Assembly: GCA_946894095.1 (NCBI GenBank) | Contig: OX335644.1 | Coordinates: 23,851,595-23,915,594, forward strand | Source of the DNA: Incurvaria masculella | Taxonomy: Eukaryota; Arthropoda; Insecta; Lepidoptera; Incurvariidae | Reading direction: 5' to 3' | DNA: 64,000 bases | Shown: positions 44,103 through 53,357 of the stretch, one piece after another | Layout: each line of letters starts with the position of its first letter | Numbering within the stretch: position 1 is the stretch's first letter | The notes under the pieces: model-generated | The model's input: the letters and a program-made list of their open reading frames with translations, nothing else | Told to the model about the DNA's origin: nothing | Databases searched by the model: none | Position numbers and translations under genes: made by a program

Positions 44103-44300
44103 AAAATAAATAAATTACTAGGTGGTATGGTCAACCCAGTCCGGTTTGGTACCGACGCATTGAATGATGAACAGTCGAAGTGGCAATCAAAATTGTCTCC
44201 GGTTTTCCATCCAGTTCAATGTAGCCGAGCTAGACGTGATAGGCTAATATCATGACAGTAGGTGTGGTATCGGCCATCCATGTCCAGTACCATACAAAAT
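44103..44300 (+). mobile_element. SINE S1 3' part abutting the linker exon donor
   Basis: It runs from CTAGGTGGTATGGTC through GGTTTGGTACC and TTCCATCCAGTTCAATGTAG to GGCCATCCATGTCCAGTACC. It ends about 6 nt from the minus-strand donor of the linker exon at 44306. Confidence 0.7.
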
Positions 44301-44305
44301 AATAC

Positions 44306-44485
44306 CTTTTATGTTCTTCTCTTCTTTCTTCCTTTGTCTCTTTTGTTTTAACTTTGTCGGTTTGTCTGTCACTGGCCTCGCTCTGTTCGATACATTTTTG
44401 CCGGACGACTTTCTCCACGAAGTACTCATTCCAGTGGATGGCGGCAAAGGTAAGTCAGGTAACACAATCTCTTCCAAATTTTCAT
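44306..44485 (-). CDS. ZAD2 cassette B: linker exon
   Basis: 60 codons between the acceptor TTTACTTTTTCAG and the donor AAAG|GTATTA, phase 1 on both sides. The N-terminal part is acidic and hydrophobic (DENLEEIVLPDLPLPPSTG). The C-terminal part is strongly basic (KLKQKRQRKKEEKNIK) and could act as a nuclear localisation signal. It lies 510 nt downstream of terminal exon A on the same strand and leads in phase to the exon at 41311. The linker exon at 50441-50575 has the same acidic-then-basic layout. Confidence 0.72.
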
Positions 44486-44994
44486 CTGAAAAAGTAAATT
44501 ATGGTATCAAATTAGAGACAAGTACATGCACAAGTATCAAAGTGATATAGATAATACAATGCAATAAATTTTTTTAGCTTTTCAAAACTTTCGAAGAGTG
44601 AAGAAAGAAGAAATAAATATTTCTTTTTTCCTATAAAAAAATTGACGAAACAAAAAATTAAAAAAATATATTTTAGCACACCTCACTAGGTTTTTTGTTA
44701 AAATTTGAATCAAATCTACTCCTAATGGGTTCCATTACTTGAATTAGTCACAGCTGAAGAAATGATGAAAGATGAAACCCAATAATATTTTTATTTATTT
44801 ATATAAATAAGTAAATAAACATTATGACACAATGTTATAACGAAATAATTTTGTTATTAATTAGATAACATTTTCGAAAAATCTCACCTAAGTTTCCCGA
44901 GGGATGGACAGACACCAGTCAATAAAACCTACAAGCTAGAAATAAGAAATATTCACACTTCCCTATGATTCTATTTAATAATTATGAACGTTTA

Positions 44995-46025
44995 TCACTC
45001 CAAGGTCAGGCTCATATCGGCGCCGTCTTCCACCTCACCGCCGGCCGTCGCAAAGCACGCGACCTCCGGGTGGTGCGACCTCACGTGCGCCTTCAGGCTG
45101 CAGTTCTGCACGAACGCCCGGCCGCACACCGCGCACGCGAACCGCCGGTCGCCGTTGTGTATCCGCATGTGCTGCGCGAGCGTAGTCTTGCGCGGGTACG
45201 CCTTCTCGCACACGTCGCACCGGTGCAGCCGCTGGCCCGTGTGCCGCGTCATGTGCCGCTTCAGCTCGTGCCGCTCGAAGCAGCGGTAGTCGCACAGCGC
45301 GCACGACACACCCCGCTCGAGCACGTGCTCGCGCCTCATGTGGCTGTTCAGCGTGCTCGTCAGCCCGAAGAGCTTGTCGCACACTTTACACCGGAACTCG
45401 ACGCGCCGGACGCCGTGGGCGGCGCTCATGTGGTCGAGCCGCTCCGCGTGCTTCGAGAACTTCACCGGGCAGTGCGGGCACTTGAAGCGCAATATGAGGT
45501 TGTGCACGGCCACCTCGTGCATGTACTTCCTGTGGCGGCTCGTGAACGTCTTCGCGCAGCTCGCGCAGGGGAAGTCGCCGGTGGCGTGCGAGAGCGTGTG
45601 GTTGCGGAGGCGCTTCGGCTCGATGAAGCCGTCGCCGCAGATCTCGCAGATGCAGTTCCTGGAGTGGCGGTTCATGTGGAACTCGAGCGCGCGGAACGAC
45701 ACGAACTTTCCGTCGCAGAGGAGGCAGCTCATCGCGACGTCCGCGGTCAGTTTGAACGGTATGTGCCGGTCGTCGTACTCCGGAAACATCTCCTTGCCGT
45801 GCTCCTCCGTCAGGTGCGACCGGAGCGCCGGCAGATCCGACACGCCGCTCGAGCACAGTTCGCACTTCAGGTCGGTGACGTCGAGATACATGAAGAAGTA
45901 GTTTTTGTATTTTATGTCGCCCGAACGTATTTGTTCGGCGTGGTCCTGCCGGGTGTGCTGGCGGAGGGCGCGGGGTTCGTACTGACCGGGACAGAAGAAG
46001 CAGCGGTAACCGCCCAAAAGTTTAC
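44995..46025 (-). CDS. ZAD2 terminal exon A: ten C2H2 fingers
   Basis: Acceptor TGTTGTTGAAG, phase 1, about 344 residues. GKLLGGYRCFFC opens finger 1. Ten fingers follow to FACAVCGRAFVQNCSLKAH, then an acidic tail (GGEVEDGADMSLTLE). The ATG at 46062 is intronic. An ATTAAA on the minus strand about 20 nt after the stop may serve polyadenylation. The last fingers are close to those of terminal exon B and of exons B, C and E in the plus-strand array. Confidence 0.92.
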
Positions 46026-49000
46026 CTTCAACAACACAACAGAACTTCATCCAACACCACATGTGTAATTTTTGTAAAAAATGTTTGATGGTATTTTATA
46101 ATTAATCAAAAAGTTTTACTCGTCACCTGGGGGTTACCCACATGCCTGTTAATTTACCATAGTAACCCCTCTAGTATTTAGCAAAATTTACAGGCAATTC
46201 TGCGCGAAACAGTATTTTTTTGCCAGGGGAGAGGAGAGGTACAAAAGAGGGAGAATGTATCTGCGCAACCAGTCTTATGCTGAGATTCATAGACATTACT
46301 CGTGCTTGGCTTAGCCACAGTATGGCTTCGGACTGTCAAATTTGACATTCGATCCATACATTGTGTGTCAAAACTGACAGTCGAAAAACATATTTGGCTC
46401 AGCCAAGTATGAGTAATGTCTATGAATCTCAGCATTACCCAGGCCCACACATATACATCTTTTCGCATTTATATCTTTTGCAAGATGTGAAGGTGTAAAA
46501 AAATAATTAGACTAAAATATTATCATAACATCTTTCGTACTTTTTTAGTCTTCCATATTTTAATAAAATGTGCGCATATTATTGGGTGCGTATATTATTG
46601 TAGCATGGGTTAGTTGACAACAATCCTAGAAACATTTCAGCGTTTAAATATTTAAATTTCCAATGCATCAACTTACCCTTGAACGGTGTAACATTCGAGT
46701 ACCTTAGGAATGCAATGGCGTTGTTTACCACCCTCTCACGTGAATTGACAATGCGCTCCGCTCTGATCGATGCGTTCGCACTCTCTCCCTTCGCATTCTT
46801 TGCATACTCTGGATTCAGACGGATCTTAAGGCATACACGCTTCTCGCCCACATTCGAGCCTAGAATGGAAAATAGAAAAATCAGGTTTCTTTTCGATCTG
46901 TCGAATGCTGAGGCTGATTTAGCTGGAGTCCTGTTGCTCTTAATTCCGTTTTATAGCCGTTTCTTGTAATTTGGTGACAGATTGAATGTGTGATCGAATT
47001 TGTAAATTTTTAGGTTACGTACAAAAAGATAAATGTGAAACTGTGGGCACGCCTGTCTAGATAGTTGTTGTCTCGACATCTGCCCATCTTAACACTACAT
47101 TTAAGTGTTAAATGCTTAACTACTGGCAAATAACCGATTAAACATGGCACTTTTGTGTAGCGTATGGAGTTAACGTAAGGTTCCTATGATTTTCATAACT
47201 TATTAAATAAAGAAATAACAGGTGGGAATGGCAATAGGAGCAAGACTGATGAGGAGTATTAAAAAGGGTAACCGTCAACATTCCTGATTTAAATTCAAAT
47301 TAATATTAAATACTAGCTGAGGTACCCGGCTCCGTTCAGGTAGACAAACTTTTTGATATTCCCAATGGAACCTAACCTTATTCCCGGATAAAAAGTATCC
47401 TATGTATTAATCCAGACAATAAACTGTATATGCGCCAAATTTCATTCAAATCTGTTCAGCTGTTTTTGCGTGATTGAGTAAAAAACATACAAACTTTCAC
47501 ATCCGAGTCCATCATGAGTGCACAAAAGGACACAAAATCAAAATCACCGTTAGCGTTTGATTAAACATGTCACTTTTTATGGACAGTATGAAAGGGAGCT
47601 GAGTCAACTCCATACGGTTCACAAAAAGTGACATGTGTAAACATTGATTAACTCAGCTGTATCTAAAATCGGGCCTTATAATTTTAGTAGGATAACAACC
47701 TTTGTTTTTTTATGCGACCTGAAATGGATGGCTAATACCACATAACTACCGTTATGATATTAGCCCAATACACCACATTCCCGAAAGAATTAGGTGCCAT
47801 GCCAGAACATTCCCTTTATGAGCACGGCTACATTGAACTGGATGGAAAACACGGACAATTTTTCATTGCTGCTTCGACCATCTTATCATCCAATGCGACG
47901 GTACCAACCCGGGCGGCCTTAAACCCTACCACCTAGTAGGGGAAGGGGACCTACAGTTTTACAGGGATTCCGAACCATGGAACTGCTCCCATTCGTGACG
48001 AAATGTACTTATCGAACTCTGATAGAGAAAGACAGTGGTCCATGACGGAATTGAACCCAGACCTCTGGTACGCTAGGCCAGTTTCTGCGCCACTAGGCTA
48101 CGAGCCGCTCTAAAACGCCTTAACCCATGATGGATGCGTAGCCACGTTAAATGTTTAATACCTGAGACGGGAATCGATATAGATGTCTTGTTGGTTTTGG
48201 AGAGCGGTGCGGTTTTGGCGGGGGCAGGGTTGGGATCGGGTCTGCGTGGGCGCTCCGGCGCGGATATCAGACGCATCATGGTCTCGCGGAGGGCGACGGG
48301 GAGGCTCGACAGCGCGCCCTCCGTGGGCATCCGGTGCGTCTCCACTGCAAGAGAACGCTCGCCTGAGGTCAGCGAGCAAGGAAGGGCGGGGGTGGCGATC
48401 GAAACTCATTCGTGCGGCGGCAGCGTATCCACGAGTTATGGAGCATTCACAAACCACGTGACGGATTTAGGGGGGGAGGGGTCCGCTCTTGGTCACGTCG
48501 TAGACAAACGTACAAACGTACAAAACTGGCGAAATACTTATTTTCACTGTCACTATGACATTTCTAACCAGCGCCATCTCCTGTCACTGCCAGAACTAGT
48601 TACACTGTATTAAACTAAGCTTAATTCAAAAATTTTACCTAGGCAGGCATGATTAAAACGTAACATTTTAACTTGAAATTAAGTAATGTCATTGTAAATA
48701 AAAAATGTCATCGATTATTATTGATTTATTAATTTATACTTTTTAGACAGGCAGCATATGCTGATGCGTCTAAATCCAGTGATTATTTTGATAAATTTAG
48801 TTAAGTGGTTTTTTAAATTTATTTTTAATACTTTAGATTTTCTTTGACATGGTTATCCAGTCTATTTTTAAAATAGTTGTTGGTCGTAGCGTTAAAATAA
48901 TCCTCTGGGAGTTTATTCCATGCCTCTAATACGTAGTTTTTGCGAGTATTCATTTTAGAGGCCGTGACTTGCAGTTTCATATTCTGCCCTCGAAGAGGAA

Positions 49001-52000
49001 CATTCTTGTTGAGTGCAAATATTTCAATCAGTTCTGGGCAGTCATACATAAAGGTGAGGATTTTGCAAACGTCGATTAGGTCCCCTCTCTGACGGCGTGA
49101 CTCCAGAGTAGGCAGGTTTAGAGCTTCCAAGTCTCTCTTCGTAGCTCAGGTTACGTACCTCAAGGGGGATCTTGGTGAATCTTCTTTGTACCAGTTCTAA
49201 CTGCTGGATGTTGGATGTCTTTGAATAAGTAGGGTTGCCAGATCTGGAATCCATATACTCGAAAGGAGGTAATAATAAAGGTTTTATAGATTTTGAGCAT
49301 CACTTTTGAAGTCAGCATATGAAACACCTTTTTAATTAGGTATATAAGAGAGTTGGGTTTTTTTTTACAATTTGGGTGATATGAGGTTCCCACTTCAAAT
49401 AGAAGTTGATTGTGATCCCAAGATCCTTTTGTGATGTAGCTGGTTGCAACTGCGTGTTGTCCAGGTAGTATCTACCATACCTGGGTTTCTTCTTTCCAAG
49501 ATGGAGTACTGTGCATTTTTGGGCATTTAGCTTGATGAGCCAATCCGAAGACCAGAGGAGGATGTTGATCAGATCATCTTGTAATTGATTGTCGTTTCAT
49601 ACCTTTTTGTTCATTGGTTTGTATTTAATGTATTCTTAAATGTGAATTGCAACGCCATCTGTTGACTTTTATTATCCCTATTCAACACTTGTATGACGTT
49701 AGCAATCTCCATTTCAGTCATTTCAGTTTCAGGTCACGTCTGTTCACGAGGAGGGTGAGGGGTGCCAGCCCGAGTCACGTGGCGAAACGCACCGAACCCA
49801 AGTCGTGCCGAGCGCTTAATTCGAGAAATTTGATAAAATTAAACAAATGACTGATAATATCCACATAATTTTTACTTACGGAAACAATAGGCTTTTCGAA
49901 AAGTTGGGTAAAATGCGATTTTATGAATGTCACTCTCAGTCACGGTCGTTCACGAGGGGGGGGGGAGGGATATATGTCACGTGCTTCGTGAATGCTCCCT
50001 TAGTCACGGCTTCCAGTCCTTCCTTCCTCGCTCTTTGAGGTCCTTGCTTCGTCCTTGTAGCGTAGCGCCATACGGTACTATAGCTAGTACTAAGGAGGTA
50101 GAAAATGAAAAATAAGTAAATGTACTTTTTCGTACTAATTGAGTAAGGCGCTTTTTCCAAGGAATGTGATATGAATGTATATATAATCGATTGTAAAGCA
50201 AGGACACATTAATTAAGCGCCAATTTGTGATAATTTACAGCAAAATACTTAATAATTAGAAGTTAATATAAACAAATATGGTGCGTCTGTCCATCCCTCC
50301 AGGCTGCCTAGGTACCCACTATTGTAACACATGTTTAAAAAGTTAGAAACACAAATACAGGATTTTCAAGCGAAAACCGCCACACAATTTCCGGTTAGAG
50401 AAGTGAAGACATAATGAGCCTTCGCTATCGGGTGTCCTACCTTCCACTTCAATCTTTTCTCGCTCCCTCCGTTTGCGTCGGCGTTTCGTCTCGCTCGCTC
50501 GAACGCTGCTCGACAGCGGTGTGTCGTCGTCGGATGTGAATGGGTCTTCTTTTTTAATGTCACGACAGCCATCGTCTGCAACAAACAAAAATATTTTGAG
50601 CGGCTCGTAACCTAGTAGCGCGGGGACTTGCCGAGCGTACCAGAGGTCTGGGTTCAAATCTTCGCCCCGACATGCACCACTTTCTTTCTCTTTGTGAGTT
50701 CATGAATTTAAGTGCATTTCGTCACGAATACGAGCTGCTCTATGGTTCGGAATCCATGTAAAACTGTAGGTCCCCTTCCTCTACTAGGTGGCAGGGTTTA
50801 AGCCCGCCCGGGTTGTTACCATCGCATTGGATATAAAGATGGTCAAAGCGGCAATGGAAAATTATCCGTGTTTTCTATTCAGTCCAATATAGCCATGCTC
50901 ATAAAGGGAAAGTCCTGGCATGGCACCAATTTCCTTCGGAAATGTGGTGTATGATACGTATCATAACAGTAGTTGTGTTGCATTAGCCATCCATGTCAGG
51001 TTGCCGCTCCACTCCTTTCTAACTCGATGTGATGGAGGCAAGGAGCGAGCTAGGCACCCACCTGAGTCGTGTCCGGGCCAGTCGTGCGGCCCCGACTTCT
51101 CAACCTTGAGCACCACCGCTTTTCCGCTCTCTGCGTACTTCATCGCATCTGCTTGCCCAAACAAACATACCATAGAATCTATATCATATTTAATATAATC
51201 CATAGAATATTTTTTCTTTCTGTTTTTATGGTTATGACACGCTGTCAGAATTCATAAGAAAATAGAATGAGATGTCATTTATAATGTGTAACAGCGTTCA
51301 CTGCCATACTATTAACCGCGAAGAAATAATAGAATTTTGAAATTTAAGAACATTATGTTGTGATAGAATTTGGGAATCTAGGTAGGCTTAATTTCGAACA
51401 ATTTGATTAGTGAAGGTAAGGGTCATGCATGATTCTTGAAAATATAAATAAATTCATTAAGGTGGCGGGACTAACTCATTCGCGGGCCCGGTACAAAACT
51501 GTGATATTGCGCTCTGGGACCTTCTGTGTTTCAAAGAAAAAGACATGCTCCGTGATGAGGAAGATGCAATATGTCCACAAAGCAGACAATGCGCATAGTG
51601 CTTGATCTTGGACGATTTAAGAAAATGTTTATTACAAAATGACTTATAGCTAAAAGTAAATTACTGCAGTAAAAAATCAAACAAACCAATTATAAATCTT
51701 CATGAAACAAGCTAGGTCCGATGACTAGTATTTTTAAGATGTTTTTATTTTATCGTTGAGTCTGATCTCTAAAATTATTGTATAAAACGCGCGAATAAAT
51801 CAAACTTTCGGACCTTATAACTTAGAAACCAAACACTATTTAACAATGCCAATGGTCATCAGACATTAAGCTCGATCAAATAAAGCTGTTTTGAGTATAA
51901 TTTTGGATCTCTGACATGAAAGATGCGCCTGATTTTTATTATTTTTAAAATTTTGTTGCAACTCTTTGTAGTTATAGCGGCAAAATAAATATAATCTTTG

Positions 52001-53357
52001 TGAAAATTTCAGCTGCCTACCTATTACGGTCATAAGATACAGCCCTGTGACAGACAGACGGACTGACGGACAGCGGAGGCTTAGTAATAGGGTTCCGTTG
52101 GCACCCTTTGGTTACGGAACCCTAAAAACTATCCTCATGCACACAATATTACATCAGTAAATCAGTATATTTTTGTACTAAGCATGTACTTTGCTTATAC
52201 CAAGGAATGTGACATGTATGTATGTATGTATAATCGACCGTGAAGCAAGTCTCTTTAATTTATGTGCCCTTGCTTCACGGTCGATTATACATGCATATAT
52301 GTCACATTCCTTAGAATATTACATCAACATAAAGTAATGAAAAAAAAAGATTTAACAGCTTAGGGGCTGCCTGTGTACAATAAATAAATAAACTAACCAA
52401 CTTGCGCTAGCTGGTGAGTTTTGATACGAAAGTAAATACAAATAATGCAAAAAAATACTTACCAGTAGCTCGTCTTTGGGAAAGTAGCAGCTGCGTGTCG
52501 ATAATGAGCCGCTTGAAGGAACTCGCGTCGCGTAGTCGCCGCACGCAAGGCTCACAGATCAGCCGGTGGCTCTCCGACGGTAGCTGCCACAACGCACAAC
52601 ATAATAAACCACCTGCCCCGACTCGGAATGTGACGGCACCGCTGCGCTTACACCATTTCTCACCTGCTGTGCTGTGTTGGGTGGGTTCTGGTACTTAAGA
52701 ACGGCCCGCAAGCTATGCTTATATATATTATATATAACAAACGTAGTTTACTAATGATTTGGAAACCGCTATTCCAATTAAATTGATATTTAATATCTAA
52801 TATCAGGTAACAAATATCTGTCTGCGTGCTTTTGTTTTTTTGAAAAATCGAAACCGAATGAAATGAAACCAAAAAGAAAATTTTCATACGAATTTTGTTT
52901 TCTCTGTGGTTTGACCAAGAATACATTTACCGAAAAAACAAAGACATGCAGACACAGACATTTGTAGCCTTATATTAGATACCAAATATCAAGTAAGTTG
53001 GAACAGTGTTTTCAAAATATTAGTTAACGGGCCGACCTTAAGGTGACCCTTCCCGGAGGCAAATTCATTCGCGGGTACAGTTCAAAACCGTGCTACATTT
53101 TCCGGGGCAGCAAGTAGCTCAAAATAAATCTGATTATAGTTAGAGAACTGATGCAGATGCCAAAAGGTGTGTCATTAGTGTGCACTCACAGCAATATCAA
53201 AGCACTCCACGAGCAGCTCCCAGTAGACCTCGCGGGCGCCGTCCGCGTCGTGCAGCACGGTCAGCGGCCACAGTGGCACATCCGACGCCGCCGCCAGGCA
53301 GCACTCGCACACCCCGCCCCCGGCCTTCGCCTCCGCGCCCACACCGCCGACATCCAT
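44995..53357 (-). CDS. ZAD-C2H2 zinc-finger gene (ZAD2), isoform A, seven exons
   Basis: Minus-strand gene with coding exons 53357-53190, 52583-52463, 51148-51062, 50575-50441, 48344-48162, 46859-46677 and 46025-44995. They total 1908 nt (635 residues plus stop) with junction phases 0,1,1,1,1,1. The protein starts with a Gly/Ala-rich leader, then the ZAD (CECC and CEPC pairs, LRDASSFKRL). Four linkers include an RRRKRRERE patch. The pre-finger motif AIAFLRYSNVTPF and ten fingers follow. It is presumed to be a nuclear DNA-binding protein. A second set of in-frame exons downstream (44485-44306, 41311-41171, 38953-37947) could replace the last three and give a 612-residue isoform B. It is divergent from ZAD3, whose start codon lies 2.3 kb away on the other strand. 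Confidence 0.85.
46278..46434 (+). mobile_element. Foldback MITE with TTA target-site duplication
   Basis: The two arms start TGCTGAGATTCATAGACATT and end with the exact complement, pairing over more than 35 bases. TTA occurs directly on both sides (46275-46277 and 46435-46437). A 3-bp TTA/TWA duplication is typical of PIF/Harbinger-derived MITEs. It lies in the intron before terminal exon A. Confidence 0.85.
46677..46859 (-). CDS. ZAD2 cassette A: pre-finger motif exon
   Basis: 61 codons between TTTTCCATTCTAG and AAGG|GTAAGT, phase 1 on both sides. It carries a Lys/Arg/Ala-rich stretch and then NNAIAFLRYSNVTPFKG, which aligns with the motif that sits directly before finger 1 in the single-exon members. 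Joined to the next exon it reads TPFKG-KLLGGYRCFFC. Confidence 0.85.
47519..47665 (+). mobile_element. MITE-like palindromic repeat, second copy
   Basis: The arms GATTAAACATGTCACTTTTT and AAAAAGTGACATGTG..GATTAACTCAG match the arrangement at 42255-42430. Confidence 0.55.
47705..48120 (-). mobile_element. tRNA-derived SINE S1, full length, minus strand
   Basis: On the minus strand it starts GAGCGGCTCGTAGCCTAGTG and ends CCATCCATTTCAGGTCGCAT plus an A run. It lies in a ZAD2 intron with its head about 41 nt beyond the donor of the exon at 48162-48344. Confidence 0.85.
48162..48344 (-). CDS. ZAD2 linker exon (61 codons)
   Basis: Acceptor TTCTCTTGCAG and donor TCAG|GTATTA, phase 1 on both sides. 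It encodes a Pro-rich, probably disordered linker (ERPRRPDPNPAPAK, then SKTNKTSISIPVSG). It belongs to isoform A. Whether isoform B also includes it cannot be decided, because the phase permits both. Confidence 0.75.
48730..49600 (-). mobile_element. LINE reverse-transcriptase 3' part, frameshifted
   Basis: The minus strand gives RT C-terminal motifs in broken frames: SDWLIKLNAQKCTVLHLG, SQKDLGITINFYLKW, RRQRGDLIDVCKIL, LRGQNMKLQ and AWNKLPEDYF. It then has a stop and a 3' UTR with 'TGCTGCCTGTCTAAA'. It differs from the 37390 family and is 5' truncated near 49600. Confidence 0.85.
50441..50575 (-). CDS. ZAD2 linker exon with basic patch (45 codons)
   Basis: Acceptor TTTGTTTGTTGCAG and donor GAAG|GTAGGA, phase 1 on both sides. 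It reads an acidic part (KKEDPFTSDDD) and then SETKRRRKRREREK, a strong nuclear-localisation-like cluster. A SINE begins only about 20 nt upstream of its acceptor. Confidence 0.82.
50598..51003 (+). mobile_element. tRNA-derived SINE S1 between two ZAD2 linker exons
   Basis: Head GAGCGGCTCGTAACCTAGTA, B-box-like GGTTCAAATC, body GGTTCGGAATCCATG and end AGCCATCCATGTCAGG. It fills nearly all of the intron between the exons at 51062 and 50575, ending 58 nt from one donor and starting 20 nt from the next acceptor. Confidence 0.85.
51062..51148 (-). CDS. ZAD2 linker exon (29 codons)
   Basis: Acceptor TTTGGGCAAGCAG and donor TCAG|GTGGGT, phase 1 on both sides, reading DAMKYAESGKAVVLKVEKSG and a short end. 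The 'VLKVEK' pattern corresponds to the 'VKLE' segment that follows the ZAD in the sister genes. The acceptor has a weak pyrimidine tract, so this exon is less certain than its neighbours. Confidence 0.7.
51238..51315 (-). repeat. Duplicate of the ZAD2 5' leader
   Basis: About 78 bp, with roughly 94% identity by eye to 53361-53440, the sequence directly upstream of the ZAD2 start codon, in the same orientation. It lies in the intron between ZAD exon 2 and the first linker exon. Confidence 0.7.
51459..51930 (-). mobile_element. MITE-like element, family M5
   Basis: It shares 'AAGGTGGCGGGACTAACTCA', 'CCACAAAGCAGACAATGCGC', 'CTTCATGAAACAAGCTAG' and 'CGATCAAATAAAGCTGTTTT' with the reverse complement of 59213-59732. 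One terminal repeat is missing. Confidence 0.65.
51929..52127 (+). repeat. Family R repeat, 3' two thirds
   Basis: 'GTAGTTATAGCGGCAAAAT', 'ATTTCAGCTGCCTACCTATT', the GACAGACGG run and 'CCTTTGGTTACGGAACCCT'. It lies in a ZAD2 intron. Confidence 0.7.
52463..52583 (-). CDS. ZAD2 exon 2: second half of the ZAD
   Basis: Entered in phase 0 after GCGTTGTGGCAG, it reads LPSESHRLICEPCVRRLRDA and then SSFKRLIIDTQ, the CxxC-LRDAxxF signature of the ZAD. The donor is ACTG|GTAAGT, phase 1. Confidence 0.88.
52696..53040 (-). mobile_element. Foldback element M4
   Basis: The ends GAACGGCCCGCAAGCTATGC and AACGGGCCGACC are inverted. The interior matches the reverse complement of 43683-44051 (TTTTGTTTTCTCTGTGGTTT and AGACACAGA). 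It lies between the two ZAD exons. Confidence 0.7.
53190..53357 (-). CDS. ZAD2 exon 1: first half of the ZAD
   Basis: 56 codons from ATG at 53357: a Gly/Ala-rich leader (MDVGGVGAEAKAGGG), then VCECCLAAASDVPLW and ELLVECFDIA. The donor is GCT|GTGAGT, phase 0. This is the first Cys pair of the ZAD. The ATG is the first one in frame and has a purine-poor but acceptable context. Confidence 0.87.

Noticed and set aside
44311..44550. A plus-strand frame with a hydrophobic N-terminus resembling a signal peptide
   Set aside because: It is antisense to the Lys-rich linker exon at 44306-44485, and its Phe/Leu run is the complement of Lys codons. The minus strand has matched splice sites and phase.
44965..46068. 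A 367-codon plus-strand open frame opposite ZAD2 terminal exon A
   Set aside because: It is the antisense shadow of a GC-rich finger exon: repeated Cys/His codons read backwards give Val/Ala/Arg/His-rich text without a domain. The minus strand has ten perfect fingers and splice signals.
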